A stretch of DNA of 64,000 nt from Lamellibrachia satsuma (Eukaryota; Annelida; Polychaeta; Sabellida; Siboglinidae). The translations under genes were made by a program, and so were the position numbers. Below are positions 1 through 12,821 of this stretch, piece by piece. How positions within the stretch are numbered: position 1 is the first letter of the stretch; every line of letters starts with the position of its first letter. The DNA is taken from NCBI GenBank assembly GCA_033239005.1, contig BSQZ01000009.1:6252252-6316251 (forward strand), read 5' to 3'. The notes beneath the pieces were generated by a model that was not told the origin of the DNA, did not search any database, and saw only the letters and a program-made list of their open reading frames with translations.

Positions 1-357
1 TTGCCGTAGCGAATTCGGAAATAGCCCAGGTACGATTTAATATCGGCTTACAGTTACAGTGAATATTTTGGATGCTCTCACAGTGCACCATACAATGTTT
101 TACAAATGCATTTAAATACAAATGAAGTGAAGGAAAGCCATTGCTTCTTATACTTTGCCACAGTTCACTCAGCTGTATAAATGTGTACTTGGCTATAGAT
201 AAAACCAAAATGGATATGCCAATACCAGTGCCAACAAGATTTTGCAACACAAAATATAAGTATTGTAACTACCTTTGCCGTGGCTACCGGAGCAGACCTG
301 CTGAGCGATGGACCGGTATATTTTCTGGGCTGCCATAAAAAAATCTTATAATATTCT

Positions 358-1040
358 TTCTTCTCGTGTGTTACGATCTATTTCGTTGTGTGTTATGGTC
401 TTTCTCCCTGTGTGCTTTGATCTTTCTCCTTGTGTGTTAATTTCTTTCTCCTCGTGTGCTATGTTTCTCCTTGTATGTCATCATCTGTCTCCTTGTGTGT
501 TGTTCTTACACCTTGTGCTATGTTCTTTCTCTTTGTATGTTATGAACTTTATCCTTGTATGTTATGTTCTTTCTCTTGTGAATTATGTTATTTCTCTTGT
601 ATGTTATGTATATCTCTTCGTGTGTTATGTTCTTTCTCTTGTGTGTTATGTTCTTTCTCTTGTGTGTTATGTTCTTTCTCCTTATATGTTCTTTCTCCTT
701 ATTTTATGTTCAGTATCCTTATATGATATGATCTTTCTCCTTGTATGTTATGATCTTTCTGTTGTGTGTTGTTCTTTTTCCTTGTATGTTATATTCTTTC
801 TCCTTGTATGTTATGGTCTTTCTCTTGTGTATTATGTTCTTTCTCCTTGTATGTTATATTCGTTCTCCTTGTATGTTATGGTCTTTCTCTTGTGTGTGTT
901 TTTCTTTCTCCTTGTATGCTATAATCTTCCTCCTGGTATGTTATGGTATTTCTCGTGTGTTATGTTCTTTCTCCTTGTATATTATGGTCTTTCTCTTGTG
1001 TGTTGTTCTTCCTTCTTGTGTGGTCTTTCTCGGTGCGTTC
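358..1040. repeat. Pyrimidine-rich minisatellite, unit about 22 bp
   Basis: About 30 degenerate tandem copies of a unit close to TTCTTTCTCCTTGTATGTTA plus TG. The unit varies between roughly 18 and 26 bp, mostly by loss of C or T. Because stop codons are rare in the unit, all three forward frames stay open for long stretches and give artificial Leu/Cys/Phe-rich reading frames. I see no sign that these are genes. Confidence 0.9.
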
Positions 1041-3116
1041 TGTTTTTCCTACATAGCTGTTAACAGGAAATGTTCAAGCTGGCCAGTTTTTTCTTCCACA
1101 CCGGATAATTCTACCGGTGCAAAATGTCCGATGGCCGGCGAATTCAGGTCACGATTTCAAAGGCGTGCTGGACGATTCGCAGCATAATTGTAATAATCTG
1201 TCTCGGAGTAACGAATAGCCGTGGATAAATTACATTTGTAGCAGAAATGGCCAAAACCTCGAGCTAACATGAACGGATGGAAAGGATTGATTAGACGGCA
1301 ACGGAGAAATCTATACCCATACCAGAAATAGCCACGAGACGAAAACGAACTGCGCAGATGGATACCATGTATGTCGTAAGAAAATGTTGGGAACTGAAGT
1401 CATCATGCAAAGCAATCAAACAGACTTGCCGCGTATTGCATGTTTAGCGTGATTGCACGGATGTTGCTCAAATGTGCTTGGATCTATAAGGATCACGGAT
1501 AAATACGAGCGATATTTTGTGCGGGAATACGTAGGTGAAATCGAAATTAAACGATTGGGTTTTTCCATATTTACGACAGAGCGTTTTCACGCTACAGAAA
1601 TAAATGTTGATACATTCAGCTGGTGCCTGACCGACTTTACGTGGGCATTGAATTCATGATCTCATACCAAGCAAAATATGCTGCGTATAACTTTCTGAAA
1701 ACTGAACGTTCGGGAAAGTGTTGAAATGTGTCATACGGTGCAGAGCGAAAACTTACATTATTTTTCTTGTCGCTGAAGGGACGCAGTGTCTTTATATCTC
1801 CCATCTTAACTGCTAGATCTAATTACGTACTAGTTCTTCCAACTATGTTGGTGGACATCTCCACTAATATGCCAAGGATATGTCAAGTGAGGAATGTGGC
1901 AGGCAATGGGAGGATGATCTAAGGAATGGATGGGAGGCGGGATTTGTGGGAGGTGGGCTCTAAAACTGGTGGAAGGTGGACTCTAAAAATGGTGGGAGGC
2001 CGGGGAGATGGAAGGTTTGTTGTCGACCCTGTTCGAATAAAACATTATGACATACGGGTAAATAAAACACGGACGTAAATGCGATCCAAATTTATTGTCA
2101 TCAATCATTAGAACGAGTGATTTCTATCGCTTGAAACGATGATTAACGTACACCAAACGTTTCTGCTTGCGTGCACCTGACATGTTTATCGATGCTTTTG
2201 CTGTATTTCTGTCCGACCAACGACAGGATGCGCGGACGTTTCGCCATAATGAGCGGTCTGCTGCAGCGCCATCGGTCGGCTAATGCAGCGGTATCAGTAG
2301 AGGTAAACAGACAGGCAAACAAGCCGATAATATCACTCTTCAGAAACGTGGCGCAACATTTCACGCCGTCGACTGACTACCGCTTGTACACGATCATCCA
2401 CGAGCAAGAACATACAAAATCTCACATTCACGATTCCATTGTCGTGTCGTCGATCGCGGCCGTCGCGTGGCGACACCATCGCTGACACGTGACGACCGCG
2501 TGACACGAGCACCATTGAACAAACAATTACAATATTCATGATTCACTACGCACACACGCAGTAATGAATAGTTACGGTAGCCTTCCGGTAGGATAGCGCT
2601 AACTTGGAGCAACAGGGCCAATAACACTTACACTTTTATAGCAATTGTGTCTCCGTGCATCGATGCCTCGATCTAGCTGAAAGGTTTGATGTTTACAAGG
2701 TTGCGTACCGATCGTACCCAGGTACGGTTGAACATGTCCAACCGTACCTATAGTCAATCGGCGTCCCGCGATCAAAGTCACGTGACATGTCACGCATAAA
2801 GACAAAGGTAGACGATAATTCTCAAAACGAACGTGAAATGTCGACTGAAAACGTGATATTGATAGTTGGGTATGGTCGAGTTGTATCTACGTGACCCCTT
2901 AATTTTGAATTTCTTTTACATTTTGGACTCTGACATAATTACGTCATTTTCGGCTAAAATTCGGCAAAGCGTTTCCAGAAGCCTCGTCCACGTCGAGATC
3001 GCGTTAATTAAAGTACGCAGAACCTACTCGAGCACGGGCGCTCAGGTAGAGAAGGCGCTGCTGGTGGCCCAGCAACCGCGAGACGCCTATGTCACACTAC
3101 ATACAGCACGTCTAGT
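1041..3116. other. CpG-rich stretch without a secure gene
   Basis: From about 1.1 to 4.4 kb the CG dinucleotide is much commoner than in the 7-34 kb stretch. Short open frames overlap in several frames on both strands, as expected for GC-richer DNA. A short imperfect GGGAGG-type tandem lies at about 1930-2015. AATAAA occurs on the plus strand near 2036 and on the minus strand near 2091. I recognise no protein here. It could be a 3' UTR, a regulatory region or unmethylated intergenic DNA. Confidence 0.4.
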
Positions 3117-3206
3117 TCAGCACAACGAGGCGGCCAAAGGTCCACCCGCTCGGCGGCCAACTCCCCGGGGCTGACCGGACTTGGCGCTTGACGAATCGTC
3201 TACCCG
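3117..3206 (-). CDS. Possible terminal coding exon, unknown gene
   Basis: On the minus strand a strong polypyrimidine tract and acceptor (GTCGCTGTCTTCCCAG) is followed by 29 open codons ending in TGA. The peptide starts RVDDSSSAKSGQ and ends ASLC, and is rich in Gly, Arg and Ser like a disordered tail. No upstream exon of the same gene was identified and I recognise no homology. A plus-strand frame across the same bases is also open, so the call rests mainly on the acceptor. Confidence 0.2.
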   Translation of the reverse strand, partial: RVDDSSSAKSGQPRGVGRRAGGPLAASLC

Positions 3207-6200
3207 CTGGGAAGACAGCGACCGTCAACGAGAAATTACACTTCACACACACTTCACGGCCTCGGACATAAGCTGCGTCGTCCATCAGTCAATATGTACA
3301 AAAACCCGTCACCACACAGTGACATATTTATATATTTACATACACAAACACACAAGACACATGGATACATTCCTGTACGTACGCATTATTTATGTACAAT
3401 TCTCGTACTGACAATAATAAAAATCACATAGGGCATAGAAACAATATAAACACACACGAAATAACCACCACACAAATGGTACTCAGCTAAAACCAAGCAT
3501 GTCCAAATAGGTGTAAAGGAGCGTGTATATGAGAACATGTACAATGTATAATTATAACGGCCTCCGACTCGTATAAAGCGCTTCGGCTGACGAACACCCC
3601 CCGCTCCGACGACTTAGCACACAAGGTAACCATATCAACAAACGGAACCGACCTAAGGTACAAATACAGCCACGATGACGGAAGTGCGCACGCATCGGGG
3701 CCAGCGTGCATAACTGAGATTCTTCCCGTACATTTCAATGTTAAAAAAATTACTATGGTCGCTCCTCCACACACACGCACCAGCCACCCCGTCCTCGCGA
3801 GCAACTCAACGCGGCCTCACGCCGCTAATCTCAACTGGACTGAAGTAACAAGTAAACAAGACAAAGAACAAAAAAAAAACGTTTGCGTTGTTGGCTCGGG
3901 ACTGCTATCGACCGACGTCGGCGCAGTTTTATGTTTAGACAGACGACAACAATGCCAAACAATACTTAGTAATCTCAGATATATGAATGAGTTAAAGCTA
4001 ATACCTGGGCGAACGAATACCGACAACGAAGCAACCGCAACGTCGCCTACGTTACACACTTGAAGAACGACGTCTCCAGTTGTAGTGACGCCGACTCAGC
4101 ACACGCCCAAACGAACAACTCAAGTAACACGTAACAAACACTAAATAACACACCCGGCTAAGCTCTCCGGACCGTAGCTGGGCCAACGGGACGGTTGACA
4201 TCGTGGAAACGAAGACTGTCGAATAAACTTTTATATAAGTAGGTCCATTCACTTGCGACCTCAACAGCACAAGCATGCAAACGGTGTACGCGGGGCCAAA
4301 GGAGAGCAAGGGAACAACTTTGTATAAAAATGTCACTACCGCGAGAGGCCTCGCCCAGCCGTCATTGTGGAAGAAACAAGTTTTAGTCTAGCAGATAAGA
4401 TGTAGCATCGTTCAAAAGGTGATTACAAACATGACACTTGGTACGGACAGTCTCACTGTGTCAGTCTTCAAATCCAGTTGATTAGCCAACTGAAAATCCA
4501 AGATGGCCGCCATTTTTGTCAAGATGGCTACCAATTTCAGTGAGAATATCCGTGCCAAATGTCATGCTTGTATCACAATTTGAACGATTCTCCTTAAAAA
4601 TAGCTCTTATCTGCTCTACTCTTTGCACTGTGCAGCTGTGACTATTCAACGTTTAAACTGAGATCACCAGTACATATCGTATTGATCTACAAGTGACGCA
4701 TATGAAACAAACGAATGCTATACCGTTTCCATAACCTGTCGCTGACTGCTTGATGAAAATATGCACCCACTAAAAATTGAATAAGACTTAGGACCGACTA
4801 CAGACAATTTGGCAGCAACAGGTTCACACGAACCATAACCGATTACTTTGCTAGGCTAATAACCCACGCTAAATCCAGGACAACTGCCAATACTCGGAGC
4901 AATTTACCCGAGGACCCCTATTCAGTCTTGAGCATGATCTGTGTGGTTTCTGAGTATTCATTATTCTTTCCGCAGACCAGTTAAGCAAGACACCTGCAGC
5001 TAGAGCGATAGCGTTTCCATGCTCCTTTTGTTGAACCAATGACCCAATAGAAAAGTCGTTTGCTCCCAGTTGTGATCGGACACCTTAAGTAATATCAATC
5101 TCGGTTGCAGCAGAAAGATTCTACTGCCAGAAGCTGTGTAAAAATGCGCAACATGGAAATATGAAGAAAAGAGACATACGCTGAATTAATGGTAAGCATG
5201 ACCAAACAAGAATGGTGTCAAGACATTTGTCTTCATGCAACACACACACGCACACCACACCACACACGGACGCACGCACGCACACACACGCACACACACC
5301 ACCAACCATGGACAATGCAATGGTCTTCAGGCATTTCTGAAACGTTGCCAGCATGTCACCACTAGCAGACATGTCAATATAATATTGTTTGCAGCCAATC
5401 TCTGGTGAATGACAATAGGGACGAAGTAATGGAAGAGTGGCATAAAATAGCACCACGAGCACTCTCATCATTGACATCACAATATCGACTGGTGAATTGA
5501 ATGCAAAGGTCAAGACACACCGCACTCCATTGTGGTGGCACACAAAATACCTGGTTGTAGTAACAATAGTTGTGAATGCTTTATTGATTTCTGCTCCGTC
5601 CACAAAACAAGAATAGCGACTTGGCGGTCAAATTATGGTGCACTCAAGAACCAGACTGATCACATCACCATCTGGAAGACCAGGTGGAACTTAGAACCGT
5701 CTTGCGGGAAACGAAGTGGTGAAACTGGCTGCACAGCAGCAACCATTCAAGTTCGTGGCATATTATGCGGAGGAACTGCTACAGAGGGAAGGAAACCAAG
5801 GAAGAATTGTAACGGGGAACTGACAACAAAGTCAAGACGAAGGTTCGGTGATGCACCACGTGTGTCAACTCAGTCCTGCTGTGTAACACGGGCCTCACGA
5901 CTCTGACTATGTTGAAGCAGCTGGACGGTTTTGTCGGCAGATGCTTTAAGAAGACATCTCGTAAACGCCACTAACACGAAGTTCGGAACAAAGAAACCAC
6001 TGAGAGAAAAGAAATATTACACAACGATGTAACTCAAGTCGCGTTGCCAAAGCAGGACACCAAAGCAGAACATCACATGGAAACTACTGGGAGGATGAGG
6101 GGGGGAAACATCTGACAACATGAAAGAAACCAGTGGGGCTGCGATACAGGGATCACGTGGGGAATGCATAAGACAGGACGAATTGGTGCCACCTAATGGA

Positions 6201-6708
6201 CTCGAGACCCAGGCCAATAACACCAGTTGACCAAAGAGAAAAGAGCAGATAGGAGTCTAACGTAGACACCTGATGATACATTACCACATGGTCTTGGCTC
6301 ACCTCGTGAGCACCAAAGTAAGCATGTGATACATCACTGATATACCCGGTGGTTGGATGTCTATAGCAGCTGTAGCAGAAATCTGTCACTCGTTTTTTGC
6401 AGCACCTTTGTGGATCGCCTCAACACAAATGCACCACCTACATCACCAGTAGGTGGAGCAAGTTGTTATCACACACTTCCCATGTCCTGGCATGATTTAT
6501 ACCTGGCATTAACATTGAGGTATAGAAACTGCTCTGCAGAAAGGTCACGGTATGCAGAGAATGATCTTTACATATGGCAGTTGGAGTATGTAAAATCGCT
6601 GGAGAGATACGAGTTCCGTGAAATATACATGTAGGCATTAATTCCAGGCGCAGCCATCCTTCATTTTTGGCACTGCATTTCTACGCGACCCACATTCTGC
6701 AGAGCATT
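3207..6708. other. No recognisable gene
   Basis: The CpG-rich composition continues to about 4.4 kb and then falls to the AT-rich background. Several 80-160 codon frames overlap on both strands (for example 5121-5603 minus, 5532-5906 plus), but none shows a family motif or clean splice boundaries. The minus frame at 5121-5603 reads through a CA/TG microsatellite. Confidence 0.4.
5239..5302. repeat. CA-rich microsatellite
   Basis: Imperfect CA repeat interrupted by CG and CCA steps. Confidence 0.9.
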
Positions 6709-6759
6709 TCTACTACAACGTTGTATCTACTACAACGTTGTTTCTACTACAACGTTGTT
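6709..6759. repeat. Three tandem 17-bp units with AACGTT palindrome
   Basis: TCTACTACAACGTTGTA is followed by two copies of TCTACTACAACGTTGTT. Each unit contains the 10-bp palindrome ACAACGTTGT. Confidence 0.95.
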
Positions 6760-7669
6760 TCCAGAACTAGGACATCAGATCTTTAGCAGCCGGGAGTTTT
6801 TGGATAGAACTGCACATGGATTGATCACCTCCAAAAACAAAACTGGTTGGTTCACATTACCAAAACATCCCGGCATTTCTGCATAATCACACTCCCATCA
6901 TACTAGTGGTCTAACCCTTCAGCCGTGCCAAATGTTTGGTGGCCAACCCTGCCAAAATGGATGGAAGGTGAAAAACCCAGAGGAAACAGATGGGACAAGT
7001 GGAAGTCTAACAATGATAGGCTTCCCGTTGTATCTTTCCACTGGGAGTACGCGTAGGCCAGGTGTAGGAAGACGAAGATAAACATGAGCAGGTGCTGACA
7101 TCAACCTCACAGTAGACGTCTGGCCAGCCCTGTCAAGCTTGCAAAGACCAGATGGCCAGCTGTATCAGTGCCCGGATAACAGGCATCTACCAGCACTGCT
7201 TAGCCAGTTATAGCACTAGGACAGGGCACAGAAAAAATCACAGATTATGTAAGCCTCAAAATCCGACCCTTCCAGTTGAGTACAGTTGAGTTCTATATCG
7301 TCCTGACTTCCAAGTTCTAGGTTATCCTGTCATCTCTCCTCACTTCTTCCTGAGTAGATACATAACATTATTTTCATCAATGAAAGCGACATATCCGAGA
7401 CAAGATTCAGCCAATTATGTGTAGCCACAATAAACCCAAGATCAGCAATAATTTTACTACTGAGAAACTGACACCTACTAAAACACATGTATATTACTGG
7501 TGTTAGCGAGGCCAGTTTTCTATCAATACTGATCATGATGGGATCACTGTTTACACATAAAACGTGGTGTGTCAGTGAAATATCTGTCTCAATTCCAACA
7601 GCCTATATAAATGTGAACCCCATATAATGGGCCATTTCAGTCGACATACATATATTATATATAAACATA
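6760..7669. other. No recognisable gene
   Basis: AT-rich, with only short overlapping frames. No splice-bounded exon or repeat boundary stands out. Confidence 0.4.
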
Positions 7670-7846
7670 CAGCGGTCTCTTGCCATATGGAACATTACCA
7701 AATTGTTCCATATATCTGATGTTCCTTGTATCCATCCAGAGGCCATTTATAATAAAACAGTGCAGGTCAGAACGAGGAATTCAAAGTTGTTCCTTTTAAG
7801 CGGTTGCTGCTTTCAACAATAGTCCATATATAATGAGATACCACTG
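7670..7846. mobile_element. Short TIR element (MITE), pogo/Tigger-like ends
   Basis: The ends are imperfect inverted repeats: CAGCGGTCTCTTGCCATATG on the left, and the reverse complement of the right end begins CAGTGGTATCTCATTATATA. A TA dinucleotide lies just outside both ends (7668-7669 and 7847-7848), the duplication expected for Tc1/mariner/pogo insertions. At 177 bp with no open frame it is non-autonomous. The assignment to pogo/Tigger rests on the CAGTGG start only. Confidence 0.6.
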
Positions 7847-7977
7847 TATATCAATACACACAATATTCATATCAAATGTATTAATAGCAAATAGGTAACT
7901 GGGAAAGATTTATGTAATTTGCTGTTTCAGTTCAGAATATAATTTTGGCCGTTGAGACATTTTTCACAGACACCGTC

Positions 7978-8153
7978 TTATGAATCACCAGTTGCCACGA
8001 TAGACACACTAACAATGCTACAGGTGGTGCTAGAGTCATCCTTGGAACTGGTGTCTTGCTGGCTGATGCTGACTGTTTTCATCCTCATGTCCTGTTGCCA
8101 TGATTCACAGCAGGGCTGTGCCACTTGATGCTTCGTTCCTGTCCCAGCTTCTT
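7978..8153 (-). CDS. Possible terminal exon of the minus-strand CUB/sushi gene
   Basis: On the minus strand a good acceptor (ATGTTTCTATTTGCAG) opens a 57-codon frame ending in TAA. The intron phase is 1: two bases complete a split codon. The peptide is hydrophilic and Ser/Thr-rich (it includes SISQQDTSSKDDSS) and ends VATGDS, which would suit a cytoplasmic tail. It is placed with the upstream exons only because strand and order agree; the 12666-12821 exon ends in phase 0, so at least one linking exon would be missing. The 9675-9893 frame is a competing 3' end. Confidence 0.35.
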
Positions 8154-9674
8154 CTGCAAATAGAAACATAGCCAATGGTCAGCGATATATATCATCCAAC
8201 AGTGCAGTTCTGGGCTGGTCTATCAGTGCAACCAGTAAGTTGTAGCTCACTTTATACAGCACTCACAAACATCTGGACACTATTGCAAATCTGTGAATCT
8301 CTCATAAAAGTGTGTGTCTGTGCATTTCATGTACTGAGGTAATTGATTAATGCCAAATTTTACTAAATTATGTAGACAAATAATATTTTTTATCAACAGG
8401 TTCTCAGAAATTGTACACACAATTAAAAACACAATTTGTCTATTACACATATTTCTGGAATTTAGTGTATATAACAAATAATAAGATTTTTCTGACATCA
8501 ATAATCACCTGCTATTTTGTCATTTACACTGGCACTGTGACATCTACAAAGTAATTATCAGCTGGCAAATTTTTATTTCTGTCTGGGTTCTGGTATATAT
8601 ATTCAACATTTTCAACAGCTACAATGGTTTTGGTGGAAACCTCTACAACTTTCAGCACCACAGCTACCAGGTGGCTTATTGGGACGAAATCCAGACTCGT
8701 CATTACTAGTCATAATTACAGTGTAATCTTGTGCTTTGCATCGACTTAACTTTATTGACAAATTAAGACCTCTTGGTACAACCATTAACTAACATACGGA
8801 CAACATGAGTGCACGAGAAATCCCCACACAACAGCCAATGGAATTCTGCTGGAGGCCGCTGCATTGTCTGTGGGATTGCAATAAGCCAATTTTTGCAGCT
8901 GAATTGGATGATGGAACAATAGGAGTACCACAGAACAGAAGTGCAATTGGAACATGCTGGGTGCCTCATCAATAATGTCTACATCCACCTGTCTGGCATG
9001 TCACTCAGAAGGACTCTATTGTTGCCAACAAGTCTACAGTAGTGGATACAAAGCAAGCAATTGTTGTGATTGGCAACTTGACTAGGCCTGGTTGACAGTT
9101 GCTTGACTAGGCCTGGTTGACAGTTGCTTGATTTAAATCGGTTGTGCATTCACACAATAAACATATTCTATTATTGGTATGGCAGCTGAATAGTGCTTAC
9201 CTATTTGGCATGTTCACATCAACCAATAGCTAGCCAAACATAAGTAGTGCAACACAATTTACTACACAATTATATGCATTATTAATCGCTGACAAAGAGA
9301 CACAATATTTGACCACTACAACTAACAACAGGACAATTAGTGTATATCACCATCAAACCGCAGTCATGTAGCAACATGTCCGCATTGACCTCTTGTAAGT
9401 TATGGAGGACTGTAGATAATTATTAAAATTCATGAGAAGGTGGATTTTCATCAAATAAACTGGCTTTTAATTGTTAAAGTTCCTATTTAACACAGTCATC
9501 AGTTGCAAAAGCAACTTGAACAAAGTCTACCTTGCAACATATACTATTGTGTGATTATTTTTGATATTTAAAAATTAATATTTGTAATAACTATACGCAA
9601 CCAAATTTATTACTACACTAGCTACTGCAAGATGTAAATTTCTAGTTATAACTTATATAATATAATAAAAACAT
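8154..9674. other. AT-rich, probably intronic
   Basis: No convincing exon. Two overlapping minus frames at 8763-8988 are open but have no clear splice sites, although AATAAA follows them on the minus strand near 8750. A 25-bp unit (CTTGACTAGGCCTGGTTGAC plus AGTTG) is present twice in tandem at 9077-9126. Confidence 0.4.
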
Positions 9675-9893
9675 TCAGACAATTTTATAATATCTAATCT
9701 CCATTGTTAGATCTAAAATGAAACTTCGTAGACAAGCTAAAGTTAAGACAGAAAACATGGCCACAGTATAATTAATTGGGCACACTGAAGTTCTGCATGG
9801 GTGTTTATCAGTACAAGACTGTGGGTAGGCAATTTGACAACTTCTATCTGATAGACACAGCCTATTCACTGGTGGATTTGCATCAATTCTAAC
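9675..9893 (-). CDS. Possible alternative terminal exon, Cys-rich with hydrophobic segment
   Basis: Minus strand. The acceptor (TGTGTTTTAAATCACCAG) leads into 72 open codons in phase 0, which is compatible with the phase-0 end of the 12666-12821 exon. The peptide has five cysteines near the middle (CQIAYPQSCTDKHPCRTSVC) and then a hydrophobic run around YTVAMFSVLTLACL that could span a membrane. AATAAA lies about 65 bp past the stop on the minus strand. No family is recognised and the frame may be fortuitous. Confidence 0.28.
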   Translation of the reverse strand, partial: VRIDANPPVNRLCLSDRSCQIAYPQSCTDKHPCRTSVCPINYTVAMFSVLTLACLRSFILDLTMEIRYYKIV

Positions 9894-12665
9894 CTGGTGA
9901 TTTAAAACACAAATTGTCAGCACTCTCAACATTCTCAGATTTCTAACTACAAATGACAAGATGTGATATTTTACATAATGCATATATACACTGTTGCAAG
10001 ACTGGCAATACAATTACATCCCGTCCCGATAAATGCCTTTGTACAGCAATTATGGGGATGGATTATTCAAATTGACGGCAATATTAATGGTTTTTAAGGC
10101 AGTTCGCCAGCTTGTTTTTTTGAAGCACAGCTTAAGTGCCGTTGTTCTTAAATATGGCCAATTCCTGTTAAAAAACATTTCCCAGGCAGCAATAAAAATT
10201 GCCAAAAGGGGTACAATTCAAAACCACTGGCACTTCATTCACATATCACGGACCTGGAAGTAACTTAATGATCCTCCCCTTGTGCAACTACGGTGGTTCT
10301 CAAAATATAACATTTCCCTGAAATCTAATCCCCCACACATCCACCGGACTGCCCAAGAGCCAAGGCTGTAACAGAGGAGTCCAGAGGCAAGGTTGAGGCA
10401 CACTCCCACCAACCGCATGTTTACCAAACCCAGTGACAAAACAGCTTCTAGGACCACTCCTCAAACACAAGAACTCTGATTCTCTCTAAATCGCCCATCC
10501 TAGAGAACTCATTAGCAAATCACTGCACCACCAAACTGTAATCATCCACTTCATTTAGACCACAACCTGGGGCTGGCAACTAATGATGAGAAATCATGAG
10601 ATAGTAATCGATACATTTTAAAGTACCACTGGCCAAGATGCCTTTGATATAAAAGAAACACGTTTGCCTAAATTGGAACATTTAGGTAATACCAATATTT
10701 TGTGTACCATTAAATTTGATGCAAATTACCAGTCACTGATTTGTAGATCAGACAAAGTACACAGGAGATTAATTTTTTTTATAAATAAATTACACAGGGC
10801 TGTTAGTCATCCTTAAACTAAGAAACTGAACAGGATTAAGTTAAATTGGGCATGAACAACAGGAATAAAAAAGGAAATATTCAACCTGAACAACTGAATT
10901 CCAATGAGAAACTAAAGTTGTACCACAATTCAATGAAACTGTCCCATTTGAATGTTCTATGTAAAAAACAGTATTCGTTGTCCCATCTATATATGTGTAC
11001 TACTCTTTCCTGCCCTGGGGATATGTACCTATAAAACAGCTGAAAGCAACCATTCTTATTTTGTTTCACTTGCAGTATCTCAACAAACTGCTACGTAGCG
11101 GATGAATTTTGACAAGACAGGGATTTGAAAGTTCTGACTTGTACTGCTTTATGTACCGAGGATGTAAGGAACACCGGATATATGAAACAGATAAATGGCC
11201 ACCTCCAACAAGTTCCGTATACAGTGAGAGTGTATTGTAATGTTATTAGCATTAACAGTGTGCACAAACTTGCAAGTTAATTCTGGTCGCGTTTGTTCTG
11301 CTCCTGACATCTTGCCAAGATTAGTGGATGGACTTTGTTGATGTATTCCAAGAAATCCTGCGCATTAATAACAGACCCATGGCTGGAACCCCAAGATGAT
11401 ATTCTGAGCTGGATACCATCTGAACTGTCTGAAGCCTCCCTCCCACAACACTAAGAATAGATTGGCGCTGGTGCTAAAACTGATCTACACTCACAACTCA
11501 CATACACGTACACAGCTACACACTACACAGCTTCTTTATTACTCCTGATGAACCTGGTCTGCACCGCTAGCTACAGGTCTACAGCTAGCTGCGGAGACCA
11601 CCACATTGCCATTTCGCAGTCTGTATCAGACGCAATTAATTCCTGCAAGGTTGCGTCACTTTTTACGTGTAGATGTTGCTGGATATGGCTTCTGGAGAAA
11701 CAACAACCGAGCAACTCGCCGGCCAAGTAATGCCGAACAATCCAGTTTACTTTTGCGAAATCTTTTGTGATTACCTTGTGCTACCCTACTACAGACCGAT
11801 GTTTATAAAATTGTACGATGTCAGAGTATGTAGGACTACCATTGTAGGAACTATTTTGTATATCACTGTCGGTGTGAGTAACAATCTGGAAACAGTGTGC
11901 CAAATAAAAAATCAACTTGAGTTACAAGTGATAATGAAATATAAATTGAAACCAACATTGATGTGAGGATGATCATCATTTTCTTCTGTTTAATAAAAAT
12001 ACAATTTGTTTTTTAATTGGGTCTATCAAATTATGAGACCCGAATATTATTCTGCTTGTCAATGGTAATAATCACTGCACTGGAATTAACTGTTTTCCAA
12101 TATTTTATTTGGCAATCATAAACATTGAGCGGGTTGATGCTGATCATGGACGTGACTTCTATCCTCTCGCCGATTACATGACAAAGTTACGAAATTTCAC
12201 CAAGGGTTTTCAGCATTTTCATGTTCACTTCATTTAATATTTGATCAAACATTAAGTAATTTAATAGTTTGATGATTTCACAAAAACCACATACAACAGT
12301 TGCACAAAACGAGCTAGAATGTTGCATTGGATACTAGGTAGGTTTGGTTATTTGCAAAATTAATTTGAAATGAGACTAGCAAAAAAGGATGCACCTTCAA
12401 GTCCGCAAGAAATATAGTAACATTTCGCTGTCAACTAAAAGCCTACAGGTCATTTTAAACTCGCTTATGCTCCATAGTTCTTCAGCATACTGATCCAAAT
12501 GTTTACGACTGGAATTGATTTGAAACTGTCTAACCGTTTTGTTACGGAGGGCTGCTGAGCGTGGTTTTCCCGAGGATTTTAGGGCAATAGGCGGTTTTTA
12601 TTGCATTATATTGTATAAAACGATTTGTACTGTACATCAAGTAAACCTAAGAGAAACCAACTCAC
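9894..12665. other. AT-rich, probably intronic
   Basis: No recognised exon or repeat. A plus-strand frame at 11673-11966 begins in a somewhat GC-richer patch and has a GTAATG donor-like site after 18 codons, but nothing identifies it. Confidence 0.4.
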
Positions 12666-12821
12666 AGGATATTTCCATGTCTGAAAGCATATCAAGCACA
12701 CAACCAAAGCATGGGTGACACAATATTTAAAATAGTATCCTTTGAAAGCTGTCCTATCAGTCGCGACACTGGCAGCTGACAGGCTGCTTGTACTTGTATG
12801 AAGTAAATGCAATTTCAGTCC
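12666..12821 (-). CDS. Exon resembling the C-terminal part of a CUB domain
   Basis: Minus strand. A strong acceptor (TATGTTAACTCTGCAG) and a strong donor (CCT then GTGAGT) bound 52 open codons, phase 0 at both ends. The peptide begins GLKLHLLHTSTSS and contains TDRTAFKGYYFKY. This fits the end of a CUB domain: a hydrophobic strand, then a loop, then G-F/Y-x-x-x-Y. It is followed by a hydrophobic segment (HALVVCLICFQTW) of unclear role. In phase it follows the 49-nt exon at 17597-17645, giving the continuous strand VIRTEYRE-GLKLHL. The domain call comes from pattern only. Confidence 0.42.

Noticed and set aside
308..1187. Long plus-strand frames (251, 148 and 98 codons)
   Set aside because: They are read from the pyrimidine-rich minisatellite in different frames; the peptides are just the repeat.
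5121..5603. 160-codon minus frame with hydrophobic segments
   Set aside because: It runs through the CA microsatellite (Cys/Val repeat) and shows no family motif or splice boundary. A real exon in its upstream half cannot be excluded but is unsupported.
11673..11966. 97-codon plus frame beginning near a GC-richer patch
   Set aside because: The frame has no recognised motif. A GTAATG donor after 18 codons would make it a short first exon, but no partner exon was found.
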